A DNA stretch of 64,000 nucleotides from Paramacrobiotus metropolitanus. Taxonomy: Eukaryota > Tardigrada > Eutardigrada > Parachela > Macrobiotidae. How positions within the stretch are numbered: position 1 is the stretch's first letter; each line of letters opens with the position of its first letter. The stretch covers positions 248,001 to 312,000 of the forward strand of contig NW_026570308.1 of assembly GCF_019649055.1 (NCBI RefSeq). Direction: 5' to 3'. The notes under the pieces were generated by a model that was not told the origin of the DNA, made no database searches, and was given only the letters and a program-made list of their open reading frames with translations. Shown one piece after another: positions 21,080-36,200 of this stretch. The translations under genes were made by a program, and so were the position numbers.

Positions 21080-24000
21080 ACCTGCACATTACCACGACGA
21101 ATTTTTTTCTAATGACCCATTTATAATATACTTCACAGTTTCCAAAAAACGCTCTACCCGGTTTCGCTAGAAAAATCCGTCCGAGGCCCAAATTTCCTGT
21201 CTCCTGTACAGTACTACGGCGAGTTCGTCAATAATGACCAGGCTATAATTTACGTATTCACATTACGGTTCCCCAAAACGCTCCAACCAAAGCCGCAATA
21301 GAAATCCAGCCCGATCTAAATTTTCCGACCTCCCGTACATTGCTACTGCGGGTTCGCCAATAAAGACCCGGTCATAAGTTACGTATTTACGTCACGGTCA
21401 CCTACAAACGCTCCACCCGAGGTCCCGAAATAAATCTGTCCCGGGTTTACATTTTCAGACGCCTTGTACATTACCACGGCGGATTTGTTTATAGTGACCC
21501 GGTTATAATATACGTCACGGTTCCCCAGAAACGCTCCACCCGGGGTCGCTAAAAATTCTGGCCGGGTCCAAATTCCGGACACCTGTACATTACCGCGGCG
21601 AATTTTTTTATACTGACCCATTTATAGTATACGTCACGGTTCCCAAAAACAATCCACCCGGGGTCGCTGAAAAAATCCGTCCGGAGCCAAAATTTCCTGT
21701 CTCCTGTACAATACTACAATGAGTTTGTCAATGCTGACCGAGTTTTAATTTACGTATTCACGTCACGGTTCCCCAAAAACGCTCCACCCAAGGCCGCTAA
21801 ACAAATCCAGCCCGATCTAAATTTTGCGACCCCCCATACATTAGTACTGCGGGTTCGTCAAGAAAGACCCGTTTATAAGTTACGTATTTACGTCACGGTC
21901 ACCCAAAACGCTACACCCGTGGTCGCCAAAAATTTTAGCCCGATGCAAATTTTCCGACCTCCATACGTGCTTCTGCAGGTTAGTCAATAATGACCCGGTT
22001 ATAAGGTACGTATTTACGTTACGGTCACCCAAAAACGCTCACCCAGGGTCGCTAAAAAATTCTGGCCCGGGTCCAAATTTCTGGACACCTGTAGGTTACC
22101 ACGGCGAATTTTTTATAATGACCGAGTTATATTATACGTCACGGTTCCCCAAAAACGCTCCACCTGGTTCGCTAAAAAAATCCGTCCGGAGCCCAAATTC
22201 CCTGTCTCCTGTACATTACTACGGCGAGTTCGTCGATACTGACCGAGTTATAATTTACGTATTCACGTGACATTTCCCCGAAATCGCTCCACCTAAGGCC
22301 GCTAAAGAAATCCAGACCGATCTAAGTTTTGCGACCCCCCGTACGTGCTGCTGCGGGTTCGTCGATAATGACCCAATTATAAGCTACGTATTTACGTTAC
22401 GGTTCCCCAAAAACGCTCCACCCGGTTTTGCTAAAAAAGTCCGTCCGTGGCAAAAATTTTCTGTCTCCTGTACATTACTACTGCGAGTTCGTCAATAATG
22501 ACCAGGCTATAATTTTCGTATTCACGTTACGGTTCCCCAAAAACGCTTCAACCAAAGCCGCAAAAGAAATTCAGCCCAATCTAAGTTTTTCGAACTCCCG
22601 TACATTGCTACTGCGGGTTCGCCAATAAAGACCCGGTCATATGTTACGTGTTTACGTCACGGTCACCTAAAAACGCTCCACCCGAGGTCCCGAAATAAAT
22701 CTGCGCCGGGTTGAAATTTTCTGTCGCCTTGTACATTACCACGGCAGATTTGTTTATAGTGACCCGGTTATAATATACGTCACGGTTCCCCAAAAACGTT
22801 CTACAAGGTTTCGCTAGAAAAATCCGTCCGTGGCCCAAATTTCCTGTCTCCTGTACATTACTACGGCGAGTTCGCTAATAATGACCAGGCTATAATTTAC
22901 GTATTCACACTACGGTTCCCCAAAAACGCTCCAACCAAAGCCGCAATAGAAATCCAGCCCGATCTAAATTTTCCGACCTCCCGTACATTGCTTCTGCGGG
23001 TTCGCCAATAAAGACCCGGTCATAAGTTACGTATTTACGTCACGGTCACCTACAAACGCTCCACCCGAGGTCCCGAAATAAATCTGTCCCGGGTTTACAT
23101 TTTCAGACGCCTTGTACATTACCACGGCGGATTTGTTTATAGTGACCCGGTTATAATATACGTCACGGTTCCCCAGAAACGCTCCACCCGGGGTCGCTAA
23201 AAATTCTGGCCGGGTCCAAATTCCGGACACCTGCACATTACCACGACGAATTTTTTTCTAATGACCCATTTATAATATACTTCACAGTTTCCAAAAAACG
23301 CTCTACCCGGTTTCGCTAGAAAAATCCGTCCGAGGCCCAAATTTCCTGTCTCCTGTACAGTACTACGGCGAGTTCGTCAATAATGACCAGGCTATAATTT
23401 ACGTATTCACATTACGGTTCCCCAAAAACGCTCCAACCAAAGCCGCAATAGAAATCCAGCCCGATCTAAATTTTCCGACCTCCCGTACATTGCTACTGCG
23501 GGTTCGCCAATAAAGACCCGGTCATAAGTTACGTATTTACGTCACGGTCACCTACAAACGCTCCACCCGAGGTCCCGAAATAAATCTGTCCCGGGTTTAC
23601 ATTTTCAGACGCCTTGTACATTACCACGGCGGATTTGTTTATAGTGACCCGGTTATAATATACGTCACGGTTCCCCAGAAACGCTCCACCCGGGGTCGCT
23701 AAAAATTCTGGCCGGGTCCAAATTCCGGACACCTGTACATTACCGCGGCGAATTTTTTTATACTGACCCATTTATAGTATACGTCACGGTTCCCAAAAAC
23801 AATCCACCCGGGGTCGCTGAAAAAATCCGTCCGGAGCCAAAATTTCCTGTCTCCTGTACAATACTACAATGAGTTTGTCAATGCTGACCGAGTTTTAATT
23901 TACGTATTCACGTCACGGTTCCCCAAAACGCTCCACCCAAGGCCGCTAAACAAATCCAGCCCGATCTAAATTTTGCGACCCCCATACATTAGTACTGCGG

Positions 24001-25375
24001 GTTCGTCAAGAAAGACCCGTTTATAAGTTACGTATTTACGTCACGGTCACCCAAAACGCTACACCCGTGGTCGCCAAAAAATTTTAGCCCGATGCAAATT
24101 TTCCGACCTCCATACGTGCTTCTGCAGGTTAGTCAATAATGACCCGGTTATAAGGTACGTATTTACGTTACGGTCACCCAAAAACGCTCACCCAGGGTCG
24201 CTAAAAAATTCTGGCCCGGGTCCAAATTTCTGGACACCTGTAGGTTACCACGGCGAATTTTTTATAATGACCGAGTTATATTATACGTCACGGTTCCCCA
24301 AAAACGCTCCACCTGGTTCGCTAAAAAAATCCGTCCGGAGCCCAAATTCCCTGTCTCCTGTACATTACTACGGCGAGTTCGTCGATACTGACCGAGTTAT
24401 AATTTACGTATTCACGTGACATTTCCCCGAAATCGCTCCACCTAAGGCCGCTAAAGAAATCCAGACCGATCTAAGTTTTGCGACCCCCGTACGTGCTGCT
24501 GCGGGTTCGTCGATAATGACCCAATTATAAGCTACGTATTTACGTTACGGTTCCCCAAAACGCTCCACCCGGTTTTGCTAAAAAAGTCCGTCCGTGGCAA
24601 AAATTTTCTGTCTCCTGTACATTACTACTGCGAGTTCGTCAATAATGACCAGGCTATAATTTTCGTATTCACGTTACGGTTCCCCAAAAACGCTTCAACC
24701 AAAGCCGCAAAAGAAATTCAGCCCAATCTAAGTTTTTCGAACTCCCGTACATTGCTACTGCGGGTTCGCCAATAAAGACCCGGTCATATGTTACGTGTTT
24801 ACGTCACGGTCACCTAAAAACGCTCCACCCGAGGTCCCGAAATAAATCTGCGCCGGGTTGAAATTTTCTGTCGCCTTGTACATTACCACGGCAGATTTGT
24901 TTATAGTGACCCGGTTATAATATACGTCACGGTTCCCCAAAACGTTCTACAAGGTTTCGCTAGAAAAAATCCGTCCGTGGCCCAAATTTCCTGTCTCCTG
25001 TACATTACTACGGCGAGTTCGCTAATAATGACCAGGCTATAATTTACGTATTCACACTACGGTTCCCCAAAAACGCTCCAACCAAAGCCGCAATAGAAAT
25101 CCAGCCCGATCTAAATTTTCCGACCTCCCGTACATTGCTTCTGCGGGTTCGCCAATAAAGACCCGGTCATAAGTTACGTATTTACGTCACGGTCACCTAC
25201 AAACGCTCCACCCGAGGTCCCGAAATAAATCTGTCCCGGGTTAACATTTTCAGACGCCTTGTACATTACCACGGCGGATTTGTTTATAGTGACCCGGTTA
25301 TAATATACGTCACGGTTCCCCAGAAACGCTCCACAAGGGGTCGCTAAAAATTCTGGCCGGGTCCAAATTCCGGAC
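21080..25375. repeat. Two-copy higher-order block of about 2.15 kb (17 monomers)
   Basis: Long stretches recur at an offset of 2147-2150 bp: for example 21379-21621 and 23529-23771, and 22428-22628 and 24575-24775. The copies start at the distinctive word CACGACGAATTTTTTTCTAA at about 21092 and 23242. They differ mainly by single-base homopolymer length. Parts of the block recur again to about 27.3 kb. Confidence 0.85.
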
Positions 25376-28300
25376 ACCTGTACATTACCGTGGCGAATTT
25401 TTTTATACTGACCCATTTATAGTATACGTCACGGTTCCCCATAAACAATCCACCCGGGGTCGCTGAAAAAATCCGTCCGGAGCCAAAATTTCCTGTCTCC
25501 TGTACAATACTACAATGAGTTTGTCAATACTGACCGAGTTTTAATTTACGTATTCACGTCACGGTTCCCCAAAAACGCTCCACCCAAGGCCGCTAAACAA
25601 ATCCAGCCCGATCTAAATTTTGCGACCCCCCATACATTAGTACTGCGGGTTCGCCAATAAAGACCCGGTCATAAGTTACGTATTTACGTCACGGTCACCT
25701 ACAAACGCTCCACCCTAAGTCCCGAAATAAATCTGTCCTGGGTTTACATTTTCAGACGCCTTGTACATTACCTCGGCGGATTTGTTTATAGTGACCCGGT
25801 TATAATATACGTCACGGCTCCCCAAAAACGCTCCACCTGGTTCGCTAAAAAAATCCGTCCGGAGCCCAAATTCCCTGTTTCCTGCACATTACTACGGCGA
25901 GTTCGTCGATACTGACCGAGTTATAATTTACGTATTCACGTGACATTTCCCCGAAATCGCTCCACCTAAGGCCGCTAAAGAAATCCCTCCCTATGCAAAT
26001 TTTCCGACCCCCATACGTGCTTCTGCAGCTTCGTCAATAATGACCCGGTTATAAGTTACGTATTTACGTTACGGTCACCCAAAAACGCTTCACCCAAGGC
26101 CGCTATAGAAATCCAGCCCGATTGAAATTTTCCGACCTCCCGTACATTAGTACTGCGGGTTCGTCAATAAAGTTCCGGTCATAATTACGTAATTACGTCA
26201 CGGTCACCCAAAAACGCGACACATGGGGTCGCTAAAAAATTCTGGCCGGGTCCGAATTCCGGACACCCGTACATTACCACGGCGAATTTTTTTATACTGA
26301 CCCTTTGATAGTATATGTCACGGTTCCCCAAAAACGATCCACCCGGGGTCGCTAAAAAAGTCCGTCCGTGGCCCAAATTTTCTGTTTCCTGTACATTACT
26401 ACTGCGAGTTCGTCAATAATGACCAGGCTATAATTTTCGTATTCACGTTACGGTTCCCCAAAAACGCTTCAACCAAAGCCACAAAAGAAATTCAGCCCAA
26501 TCTAAGTTTTCCGGAATCCCGTACATTGCTACTGCGGGTTCGCCAATAAAGACCTGGTCATAAGTTACGTGTTTACGTCACGGTCACCTAAAAACGCTCC
26601 ACCCGAGGTCCCGAAATAAATCTGCGCCGGGTTGAAATTTTCTGTCGCCTTGTACATTACCACGGCAGATTTGTTTATAGTGACCCGGTTATAATATACG
26701 TCACGGTTCCCCAAAAACGCTCTACAAGGTTTCGCTAGAAAAATCTGTCCGTGGCCCAAATTTCCTGTCTCCTGTACATTACTACGGCGAGTTCGTTAAT
26801 AATGACCAGGCTATAATTTACGTATTCACATTACGGTTCCCCAAAAACGCTCCAACCAAAGCCGCAATAGAAATCCAGCCCGATCTAAATTTTCCGACCT
26901 CCCGCACATTGCTTCTGCGGGTTCGCCAATAAAGACTCGGTCATAAGTTACGTATTTACGTCACGGTCACCTACAAACGCTCCACCCGAGGTCCCGAAAT
27001 AAATCTGTCCCGGGTTTACATTTTCAGACGCCTTGTACATTACCACGGCGGATTTGTTTATAGTGACCCGGTTATAATATACGTCACGGTTCCCCAGAAA
27101 CGCTCCACCCGGGGTCGCTAAAAATTCTGGCCGGGTCCAATTTCCGGACACCTGTACATTACCGCAGCGATTTTTTTTAACTGACCCATTTATAGTATAC
27201 GTCACGGTTCCCCATAAACAATCCACCCGGGGCCGCTGAAAAAATCCGTCCGGAGCCAAAATTTCCTGTCTCCTGTACAATACTACAATGAGTTTGTCAA
27301 TACTGACCGAGTTTTAATTTACGTATTCACGTCACGGTTCCCCAAAAACGCTCCACCCAAGGCCGCTGAACAAATCCAGCCCGATCTAACTTTTGCGACC
27401 CCCCATACATTAGTACTGCGGGTTCGCCAATAAAGACCCGGTCATAAGTTACGTATTTACGTCACGGTCACCTACAAACGCTCCACCCGAGGTCCCGAAA
27501 TAAATCTGTCCTGGGTTTACATTTTCAGACGCCTTGTACATTACCACGGCGGATTTGTTTATAGTGACCCGGTTATAATATACGTCACGGTTCTCCAAAA
27601 ACGCTCCACCTGGTTCGCTAAAAAAATCCGTCCGGAGCCCAAATTCCCTGTCTCCTGTACATTACTACGGCGAGTTCGTCGATACTGACCGAGTTATAAT
27701 TTACGTATTCACGTGACATTTCCCCGAAATCGCTCCACCTAAGGCCGCTAAAGAAATCCCTCCCTATGCAAATTTTCCGACCCCCATACTTGCTTCTGCA
27801 GCTTCGTCAATAATGACCCGGTTTTAAGTTACGTATTTACGTTACGGTCACCCAAAAACGCTTCACCCAAGGCCGCTATAGAAATCCAGCCCGATTGAAA
27901 TTTTCCGACCCCCCATACGTGCTTCTGCTGGTTCGTCAATAATGACCCGGTTATAAGTTACGTATTTACGTTACGGTCACCCAGAAAAGCTTCACCCATG
28001 GCCGCTAAAGAAATCCAGCCCGATATAAAATTTCCGACCTCCCGTACATTAGTACTGCGGGTTCGTCAATAAAGTTCCGGTCATAATTTACGTATTTACG
28101 TCACGGTCACCCAAAAACGCGACACCCGGGGTCGCTAAAAAATTCTGGCCGGGTCCGAATTCCGGACACCCGTACATTACCACGGCGAATTTTTTTATAC
28201 TGACCCTTTGATAGTATACGTCACGGTTCCCCAAAAACGATCCACCCGGGGTCGCTAAAAAAGTCCGTCGGTGGCCCAAATTTTCTGTTTCCTGTACATT

Positions 28301-30116
28301 ACTACTGCGAGTTCGTCAATAATGACCAGGCTATAATTTACGTATTTAAATCACGGTTCCCCAAAAACGCTCAAACCAAAGCCGCAAAAGAATCCAGCCC
28401 GATCTAAATTTTCCGACCTCCCATACGTGCTGATGCAATGTCGTCAATAATGACCCGGTTATAAGCTACATATTTACGTCACGGTCACCCAAAAACGCTC
28501 CCTCGGAGTCACTAAAAAATTTTGGTCGGGGCCAAATTTCCGGACACCTGTGCATTACCACGGCGAATTTTTTTCTAACGACTCATTTATAATATACGTC
28601 ACGGTTTCCCAAAAACGCTCCACCCCGTTTCGCTAAAAAAATCCGTCCGTAGCCCAAACTTTCTGTCTCCTGTACATTACAACGGCGAGTTCGTCAATAA
28701 TGACCAGGCTATAATTTACGTATTCAAATCAGGGTTCCCCAAAAACGCTCCACCCAAGGCAGCTAAAGAAATCCAGCCCGATCTAAATTTTCCGACCTCC
28801 CGTACATTAGTACTGCGGGTTCGTCAATAAAGTTTCGGTCATAAGCTACGTATTTACGTCACAGGCACCCAAAAACGCCACACCCGGGGTCGCCAAAAAA
28901 TTCTGGCCCGGGTCTTAATTTCTGGACACTTGTAGGTTACCACGGCGAATTTGTTTATAGTGTCCCGGTTATAATATACGTCACGGTTCCCCAGAAACGC
29001 TCCGCCCGGGGTCGGTAAAAAATTCTGGCCGGGTCCGAATTCCGGACACTTGTAGGTTACCACGGCGAATTTTTTATAATGACCCATTTAAAGTATACGT
29101 CACGGTTTCCCAAAAACGCTCCACCCGGTTTCGCTAAAAAAATCCGTCCGTAGCCCAAACTTTCTGTGTCCTGTACATTACAACGGCGAGTTCGTCGATA
29201 ATGACCAGGCTATAATTTACGTATTCAAATTACGATTCGCCAAAAACGCTCCACCCAAGGCCGCTGAAGAAATCCAGCCCGATCTAAATTTTCCGACCTC
29301 CCGTACATTAGTACTGCGGGTTCGTCAATAACGTTTCGGTCATAAGCTACGTATTTACGTCACAGTCTCCCAAGAACGCTACGCCCGCAGTCGTTAAAAA
29401 ATTCTGGACCGGGTCCAAATATCTGGACACCTGTAGGTTACCACGGCGAATGTTTTATAATGACCCATTTATATTATACGTCACGGTAACTCAAAAACGA
29501 TCCACCCGGGGTCGCTAAAAAATTCTGGCCGGGTCCAAATTCCGGACACCCGTACATTACCACGGCGAATTTTTTTATACTGACCCATTGATAGTATACG
29601 TCACGGTTCACCAAAAACGATCCACCCGGGGTCGCTAAAAAAATCCATCCGAAGCCAAAATTTCCTGTCTCCTGTACATTACTACAACGAGTTCGTCAAT
29701 ACTGACCGGGTTTTAATTTACGTATTCACGTCACGGTTCCCCAAAAACGATTCACCCAAGGCCGCTAAAGAAATCCCTCCCGATGCAAATTTTCCGACCC
29801 CCATACGTGCTTCTGCAGCTTCGTCAATAATGACCCGGTTATAAGCTACGTATTTACGTCACGGTCACCCAAAAACGCTCCACCCGGAGTCACTAAAAAT
29901 TTTGGTCGGGGCCAAATTTCCGGACACCGGTGCATTACCACGGCGAATTTTTTCCTAATGACTCATTTATAATATACGTCACGGTTTCCCAAAAACGATC
30001 CAACCGGTTCCGCTAAAAAAATCCGTCCGTAGCCCAAACTTTCTGTCTCCTGTACATTACTACGGCGAGTTCGTCAATAATGACCAGGCTATAATTTACG
30101 TATTCAAGTTACGGTA

Positions 30117-30295
30117 CGAGGACATTTGGGTGCTGTGAACATACCCTGCACGATTAGGCTGCGATGAACAGCTGGTTAGCCGTAGCTCGCAACGCTACTA
30201 ATATCACAGTCTGAATGCAAGCGGCTATTAATTTAGCCGGCTGTTCATCGCAGCCTAATCGTGCGGGGTATGTTCACAGCACCCAAATGTCCTCG
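30117..30295. mobile_element. 179-bp palindromic MITE inserted in the satellite
   Basis: Inverted termini start CGAGGACATTTGGGTGCTGT on both strands and extend about 57 bp with one mismatch, then continue less perfectly around a short centre. The element is flanked by TA on each side (30115-30116 and 30296-30297), within GTAC at both ends. A TA target duplication would fit a Tc1/mariner-type non-autonomous element; a GTAC duplication is the alternative. The satellite monomer resumes on the far side at CCCAAAAATGC. There is no coding capacity. It is the only non-satellite insertion I see in the array. Confidence 0.9.
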
Positions 30296-30919
30296 TACCC
30301 AAAAATGCTCCACCCAAGGCCGCTAAAGAAATCCAGCCCGATCTAAATTTTCCGACCTCCCGTACATTAGTACTGCGGGTTCGTCAATAAAGTTCCGGTC
30401 ATAAGTTACGCATTTACGTCACGGTCACCCAAAAACGCTCCACCCGGGGCCGCTAAAAAATTCTGGCCGGGTCCAAATTCCGGACACCCGTACATTACCA
30501 CGGCGAATTTTCTTATACTGACCTATTGATAGTATACGTCACGGTTCCCCAAAAACGATCCACCCGGGGTCGCTAAAAAAATCCGTCCGAAGCCAAAATT
30601 TCCTGTCTCCTGTACATTACTACAACGAGTTCGTCAATACTGACCGGGTTTTAAATTACGTATTCACGTCACGGTTCCCCAAAAACGCTCCACCCAAGGC
30701 CGCTAAAGAAATCCCTTTCTATGCAAATTTTCCGACCCCCATACGTGCTTCTGCAGCTTCGTCAATAATGACCCGGTTATAAGTTACGTATTTACGTTAC
30801 GGTCACCCAAAACGCTTCACCCAAGGCCGCTATAGAAATCCAGCCCGATTGAAATTTTCCGACCCCCATACGTGCTTCTGCAGGTTCGTCAATAATGACC
30901 CGGTTATAAGTTACGTATT

Positions 30920-33900
30920 TACGTTACGGTCACCTAGAAACGCTTCACCCAAGGCCGCTAAAGAAATCCAGCCTGATATAAATTTTCCGACCTCCCGTAT
31001 ATTAGTACTGCGGGTTCTTCAATAAGGTTCCGGTCATAATTTACGTATTTACGTCACAATCACCCAAAAAGGCGACACCCGGGGTCGCTAAAAAATTCTG
31101 GCCCGGGTCCAAATTTCTGGACACCTGTAGGTTACCACGGCGAATTCTTTATAATGACTCATTTATATTATACGTCACGGTTTCCCAAAAACGCTCCACC
31201 CGGTTTCGCTAAAAAAATCCGTCCGTAGCCCAAACTTTCTGTCTCCTGTACTTACTACTGCGAGTTCGTCAATAATGACCAGGCTTTAATTTTCGTATTC
31301 ACGTTACAGTTCCCCAAAACGCTTCAACCAAAGCCGGAAAAGAAATTCAGCCCGATCTAAGTTTTCCGAACTCCCGCACATTGCTACTGCAGGTTCGCCA
31401 ATAAAGACCCGGTCATAAGTTACGCATTTACGTCACGGTCACCTAAAAACGCTCCACCCGGGGTCGCTAAAGAAATCCAGCCCGATCTAAATTTTCCGAC
31501 CTCTCGTACATTAGTACTGCGGGTTCGTCAATAAAGTTCCGGTCATAAGTTACGCATTTACGTCACGGTCACCTAAAAACGCTCCACCCGGGGTCGCTAA
31601 AAAATTCTGGCCGGGTCCAAATTCCGGACACCCGTACATTACCACGGCGAATTTTCTTATACTGACCTATTGATAGTATACGTCACGGTTCCCCAAAAAC
31701 GATCCACCCGGGGTCGCTAAAAAAATCCGTCCGAAGCCAAAATTTCCTGTCTCCTGTACATTACTACAACGAGTTCGTCAATACTGACCGGGTTTTAAAT
31801 TACGTATTCACGTCACGGTTCCCCAAAAACGCTCCACCCAAGGCCGCTAAAGAAATCCCTCTCTATGCAAATTTTCCGACCCCCATACGTGCTTCTGCAG
31901 CTTCGTCAATAATGACCCGGTTATAAGTTACGTATTTACGTTACGGTCACCCAAAAACGCTTCACCCAAGGCCGCTATAGAAATCCAGCCCGATTGAAAT
32001 TTTCCGACCCCCCATACGTGCTTCTGCTGGTTCGTCAATAATGACCCGGTTATAAGTAACGTATTTACGTTACGGTCACCCAGAAACGCTTCACCCATGG
32101 CCGCTAAAGAAATCCAGCCCGATATAAATTTTCCGACCTCCCGTACATTAGTACTGCGGGTTCGTCAATAAAGTTCCGGTCATAATTTACGTATTTACGT
32201 CTCGGCCACCCAAAACGCGACACCCAGGGTCGCTAAAAATTCTGGCCGGGTCCGAATTCCGGACACACGTACATTACCACGGCAAATTTTTTTATGCTGA
32301 CCCTTTGATAGTATACGTCACGGTTCCCCAAAAACGATCCACCCGGGGTCGCTAAAAAAGTCCGTCCGTAGCCCAAACTTTCTGTCTCCTGTACATTACT
32401 ACTGCGAGTTCGTCAATAATGACCAGCCTATAATTTTCGTATTCATGTTACAGTTCCCCAAAAACGCTTCAACCAAAGCCGCAAAAGAAATCCAGCCCGA
32501 TCTAAATTTTCCGACCTCCCGTACATTAGTACTGCGGGTTCGTCAATAAAGTTCCGGTCATAAGTTACGCATTTACGACACGGTCACCCAAAAACGCTCC
32601 ACCCGGGGCCGCTAAAAAATTCTGGCCGGGTCCAAATTCCGGACACCCGTACATTACCACGGCGAATTTTCTTATACTGACCTATTGATAGTATACGTCA
32701 CGGTTCCCCAAAAACGATCCACCCGGGGTCGCTAAAAAAATCCGTCCGAAGCCAAAATTTCCTGTCTCCTGTACATTACTACAACGAGTTCGTCAATACT
32801 GACCGGGTTTTAAATTACGTATTCACGTCACGGTTCCCCAAAAACGCTCCACCCAAGGCCGCTAAAGAAATCCCTCTCTATGCAAATTTTCCGACCCCCA
32901 TACGTGCTTCTGCAGCTTCGTCAATAATGACCCGGTTATAAGTTACGTATTTACGTTACGGTCACCCAAAAACGCTTCACCCAAGGCCGCTATAGAAATC
33001 CAGCCCGATTGAAATTTTCCGACCCCCCATACGTGCTTCTGCAGGTTCGTCAATAATGACCCGGTTATAAGTTACGTATTTACGTTACGGTCACCTAGAA
33101 ACGCTTCACCCAAGGCCGCTAAAGAAATCCAGCCTGATATAAATTTTCCGACCTCCCGTATATTAGTACTGCGGGTTCTTCAATAAAGTTCCGGTCATAA
33201 TTTACGTATTTACGTCACAATCACCCAAAAAGGCGACACCCGGGGTCGCTAAAAAATTCTGGCCCGGGTCCAAATTTCTGGACACCTGTAGGTTACCACG
33301 GCGAATTCTTTATAATGACTCATTTATATTATACGTCACGGTTTCCCAAAAACGCTCCACCCGGTTTCGCTAAAAAAATCCGTCCGTAGCCCAAACTTTC
33401 TGTCTCCTGTACTTACTACTGCGAGTTCGTCAATAATGACCAGGCTTTAATTTTCGTATTCACGTTACAGTTCCCCAAAAACGCTTCAACCAAAGCCGCA
33501 AAAGAAATTCAGCCCGATCTAAGTTTTCCGAACTCCCGCACATTGCTACTGCAGGTTCGCCAATAAAGACCCGGTCATAAGTTACGCATTTACGTCACGG
33601 TCACCTAAAAACGCTCCACCCGGGGTCGCTAAAGAAATCCAGCCCGATCTAAATTTTCCGACCTCTCGTACATTAGTACTGCGGGTTCGTCAATAAAGTT
33701 CCGGTCATAAGTTACGCATTTACGTCACGGTCACCTAAAAACGCTCCACCCGGGGTCGCTAAAAAATTCTGGCCGGGTCCAAATTCCGGACACCCGTACA
33801 TTACCACGGCGAATTTTCTTATACTGACCTATTGATAGTATACGTCACGGTTCCCCAAAAGACGATCCACCCGGGGTCGCTAAAGAAAATCCGTCCGAAG

Positions 33901-34540
33901 CCAAAATTTCCTGTCTCCTGTACATTACTACAACGAGTTCGTCAATACTGACCGGGTTTTAAATTACGTATTCACGTCACGGTTCCCCAAAAACGCTCCA
34001 CCCAAGGCCGCTAAAGAAATCCCTCTCTATGCAAATTTTCCGACCCCCATACGTGCTTCTGCAGCTTCGTCAATAATGACCCGGTTATAAGTTACGTATT
34101 TACGTTACGGTCACCCAAAAACGCTTCACCCAAGGCCGCTATAGAAATCCAGCCCGATTGAAATTTTCCGACCCCCCATACGTGCTTCTGCTGGTTCGTC
34201 AATAATGACCCGGTTATAAGTAACGTATTTACGTTACGGTCACCCAGAAACGCTTCACCCATGGCCGCTAAAGAAATCCAGCCCGATATAAATTTTCCGA
34301 CCTCCCGTACATTAGTACTGCGGGTTCGTCAATAAAGTTCCGGTCATAATTTACGTATTTACGTCTCGGCCACCCAAAAACGCGACACCCAGGGTCGCTA
34401 AAAAATTCTGGCCGGGTCCGAATTCCGGACACACGTACATTACCACGGCAAATTTTTTTATGCTGACCCTTTGATAGTATACGTCACGGTTCCCCAAAAA
34501 CGATCCACCCGGGGTCGCTAAAAAAGTCCGTCCGTAGCCC
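30920..34540. repeat. Higher-order block repeated at about 2.16 kb (17 monomers)
   Basis: Matching anchors recur about 2158-2163 bp apart: the TCACCTAGAAACGC monomer at about 30930 and 33093, the ACCTCTCGTACATTAG monomer at about 31499 and 33659, and the TCTCGGCCACCC monomer at about 32208 and 34363. Confidence 0.8.
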
Positions 34541-36200
34541 AAACTTTCTGTCTCCTGTACATTACTACAACGAGTTCGTCAATACTGACCGGGTTTTATA
34601 TTACGTATTCACGTCACGGTTCCCCAAAAACGCTCCACCCAAGGCCGCTAAAGAAATCCCTCTCTATGCAAATTTTCCGACCCCCATACGTGCTTCTGCA
34701 GCTTCGTCAATAATGACCCGGTTATAAGTTACGTATTTACGTTACGGTCACCCAAAAACGCTTCACCCAAATCCGCTATAGAAATCCAGCCCGATTGAAA
34801 TTTTCCGACCCCCCATACGTGCTTCTGCTGGTTCGTCAATAATGACCCGGTTATAAGTTACGTATTTACGTTACGGTCACCCAGAAACGCTTCACCCATG
34901 GCCGCTAAAGAAATCCAGCCCGATATAAATTTTCCGACCTCCCGTACATTAGTACTGCGGGTTCGTCAATAAAGTTCCGGTCATAATTTACGTATTTACG
35001 TCTCGGCCACCCAAAAACGCGACACCCAGGGTCGCTAAAAAATTCTGGCCGGGTCCGAATTCCGGACACCCGTACATTACCACGGCAAATTTTTTTATGC
35101 TGACCCTTTGATAGTATACGTCACGGTTCCCCAAAAACGATCCACCCGGGGTCGCTAAAAAAGTCCGTCCGTAGCCCAAACTTTCTGTCTCCTGTACATT
35201 ACTACTGCGAGTTCGTCAATAATGACCAGCCTATAATTTTCGTATTCATGTTACAGTTCCCCAAAAACGCTTCAACCAAAGCCGCAAAAGAAATTCAGCC
35301 CGATCTAAGTTTTCCGAACTCCCGTACATTGCTACTGCGGGTTCGCCAATAAAGACCCGGTCATAAGTTACGTGTTTACGTCACGGTCACCTAAAAACTC
35401 TCCACCCGAGGTCCCGAAATAAATCTGTGCCGGGTTAAAATTTTCTGTCGCCTTGTACATTACCACGGCAGATTTGTTTATAGTGACCCGGTTATAATAT
35501 ACGTCACGGTTACCCAAAACGATCCACCCGGGGTCGCTAAAAAATCCGTCCGAAGCCAAAATTTCCTGTCTCCTGTACATTACTACAACGAGTTCGTCAA
35601 TACTGACCGGGTTTTAAATTACGTATTCACGTCACGGTTCCCCAAAAACGTTCCACCCAAGGCCGCTAAAGAAATCCTCTCTATGCAAATTTTCCGACCC
35701 CATACGTGCTTCTGCAGCTTCGTCAATAATGACCCGGTTATAAGTTACGTATTTACGTTACGGTCACCCAAAAACGCTTCACCCAAATCCGCTATAGAAA
35801 TCCAGCCCGATTGAAATTTTCCGACCCCCCATACGTGCTTCTGCTGGTTCGTCAATAATGACCCGGTTATAAGTTACGTATTTACGTTACGGTCACCCAG
35901 AAACGCTTCACCCATGGCCGCTAAAGAAATCCAGCCCGATATAAATTTTCCGACCTCCCGTACATTAGTACTGCGGGTTCGTCAATAAAGTTCCGGTCAT
36001 AATTTACGTATTTACGTCTCGGCCACCCAAAAACGCGACACCCAGGGTCGCTAAAAAATTCTGGCCGGGTCCGAATTCCGGACACCCGTACATTACCACG
36101 GCAAATTTTTTTATGCTGACCCTTTGATAGTATACGTCACGGTTCCCCAAAAACGATCCACCCGGGGTCGCTAAAAAAGTCCGTCCGTAGCCCAAACTTT
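34325..36200. repeat. Higher-order steps of 5 and 8 monomers
   Basis: The same monomer pair (minus-strand open frames at 34351-34542, 34988-35179 and 36004-36195) recurs after 637 bp and then 1016 bp, that is 5 and 8 monomers. This shows unequal exchange by different whole-monomer steps within one short stretch. Confidence 0.85.
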
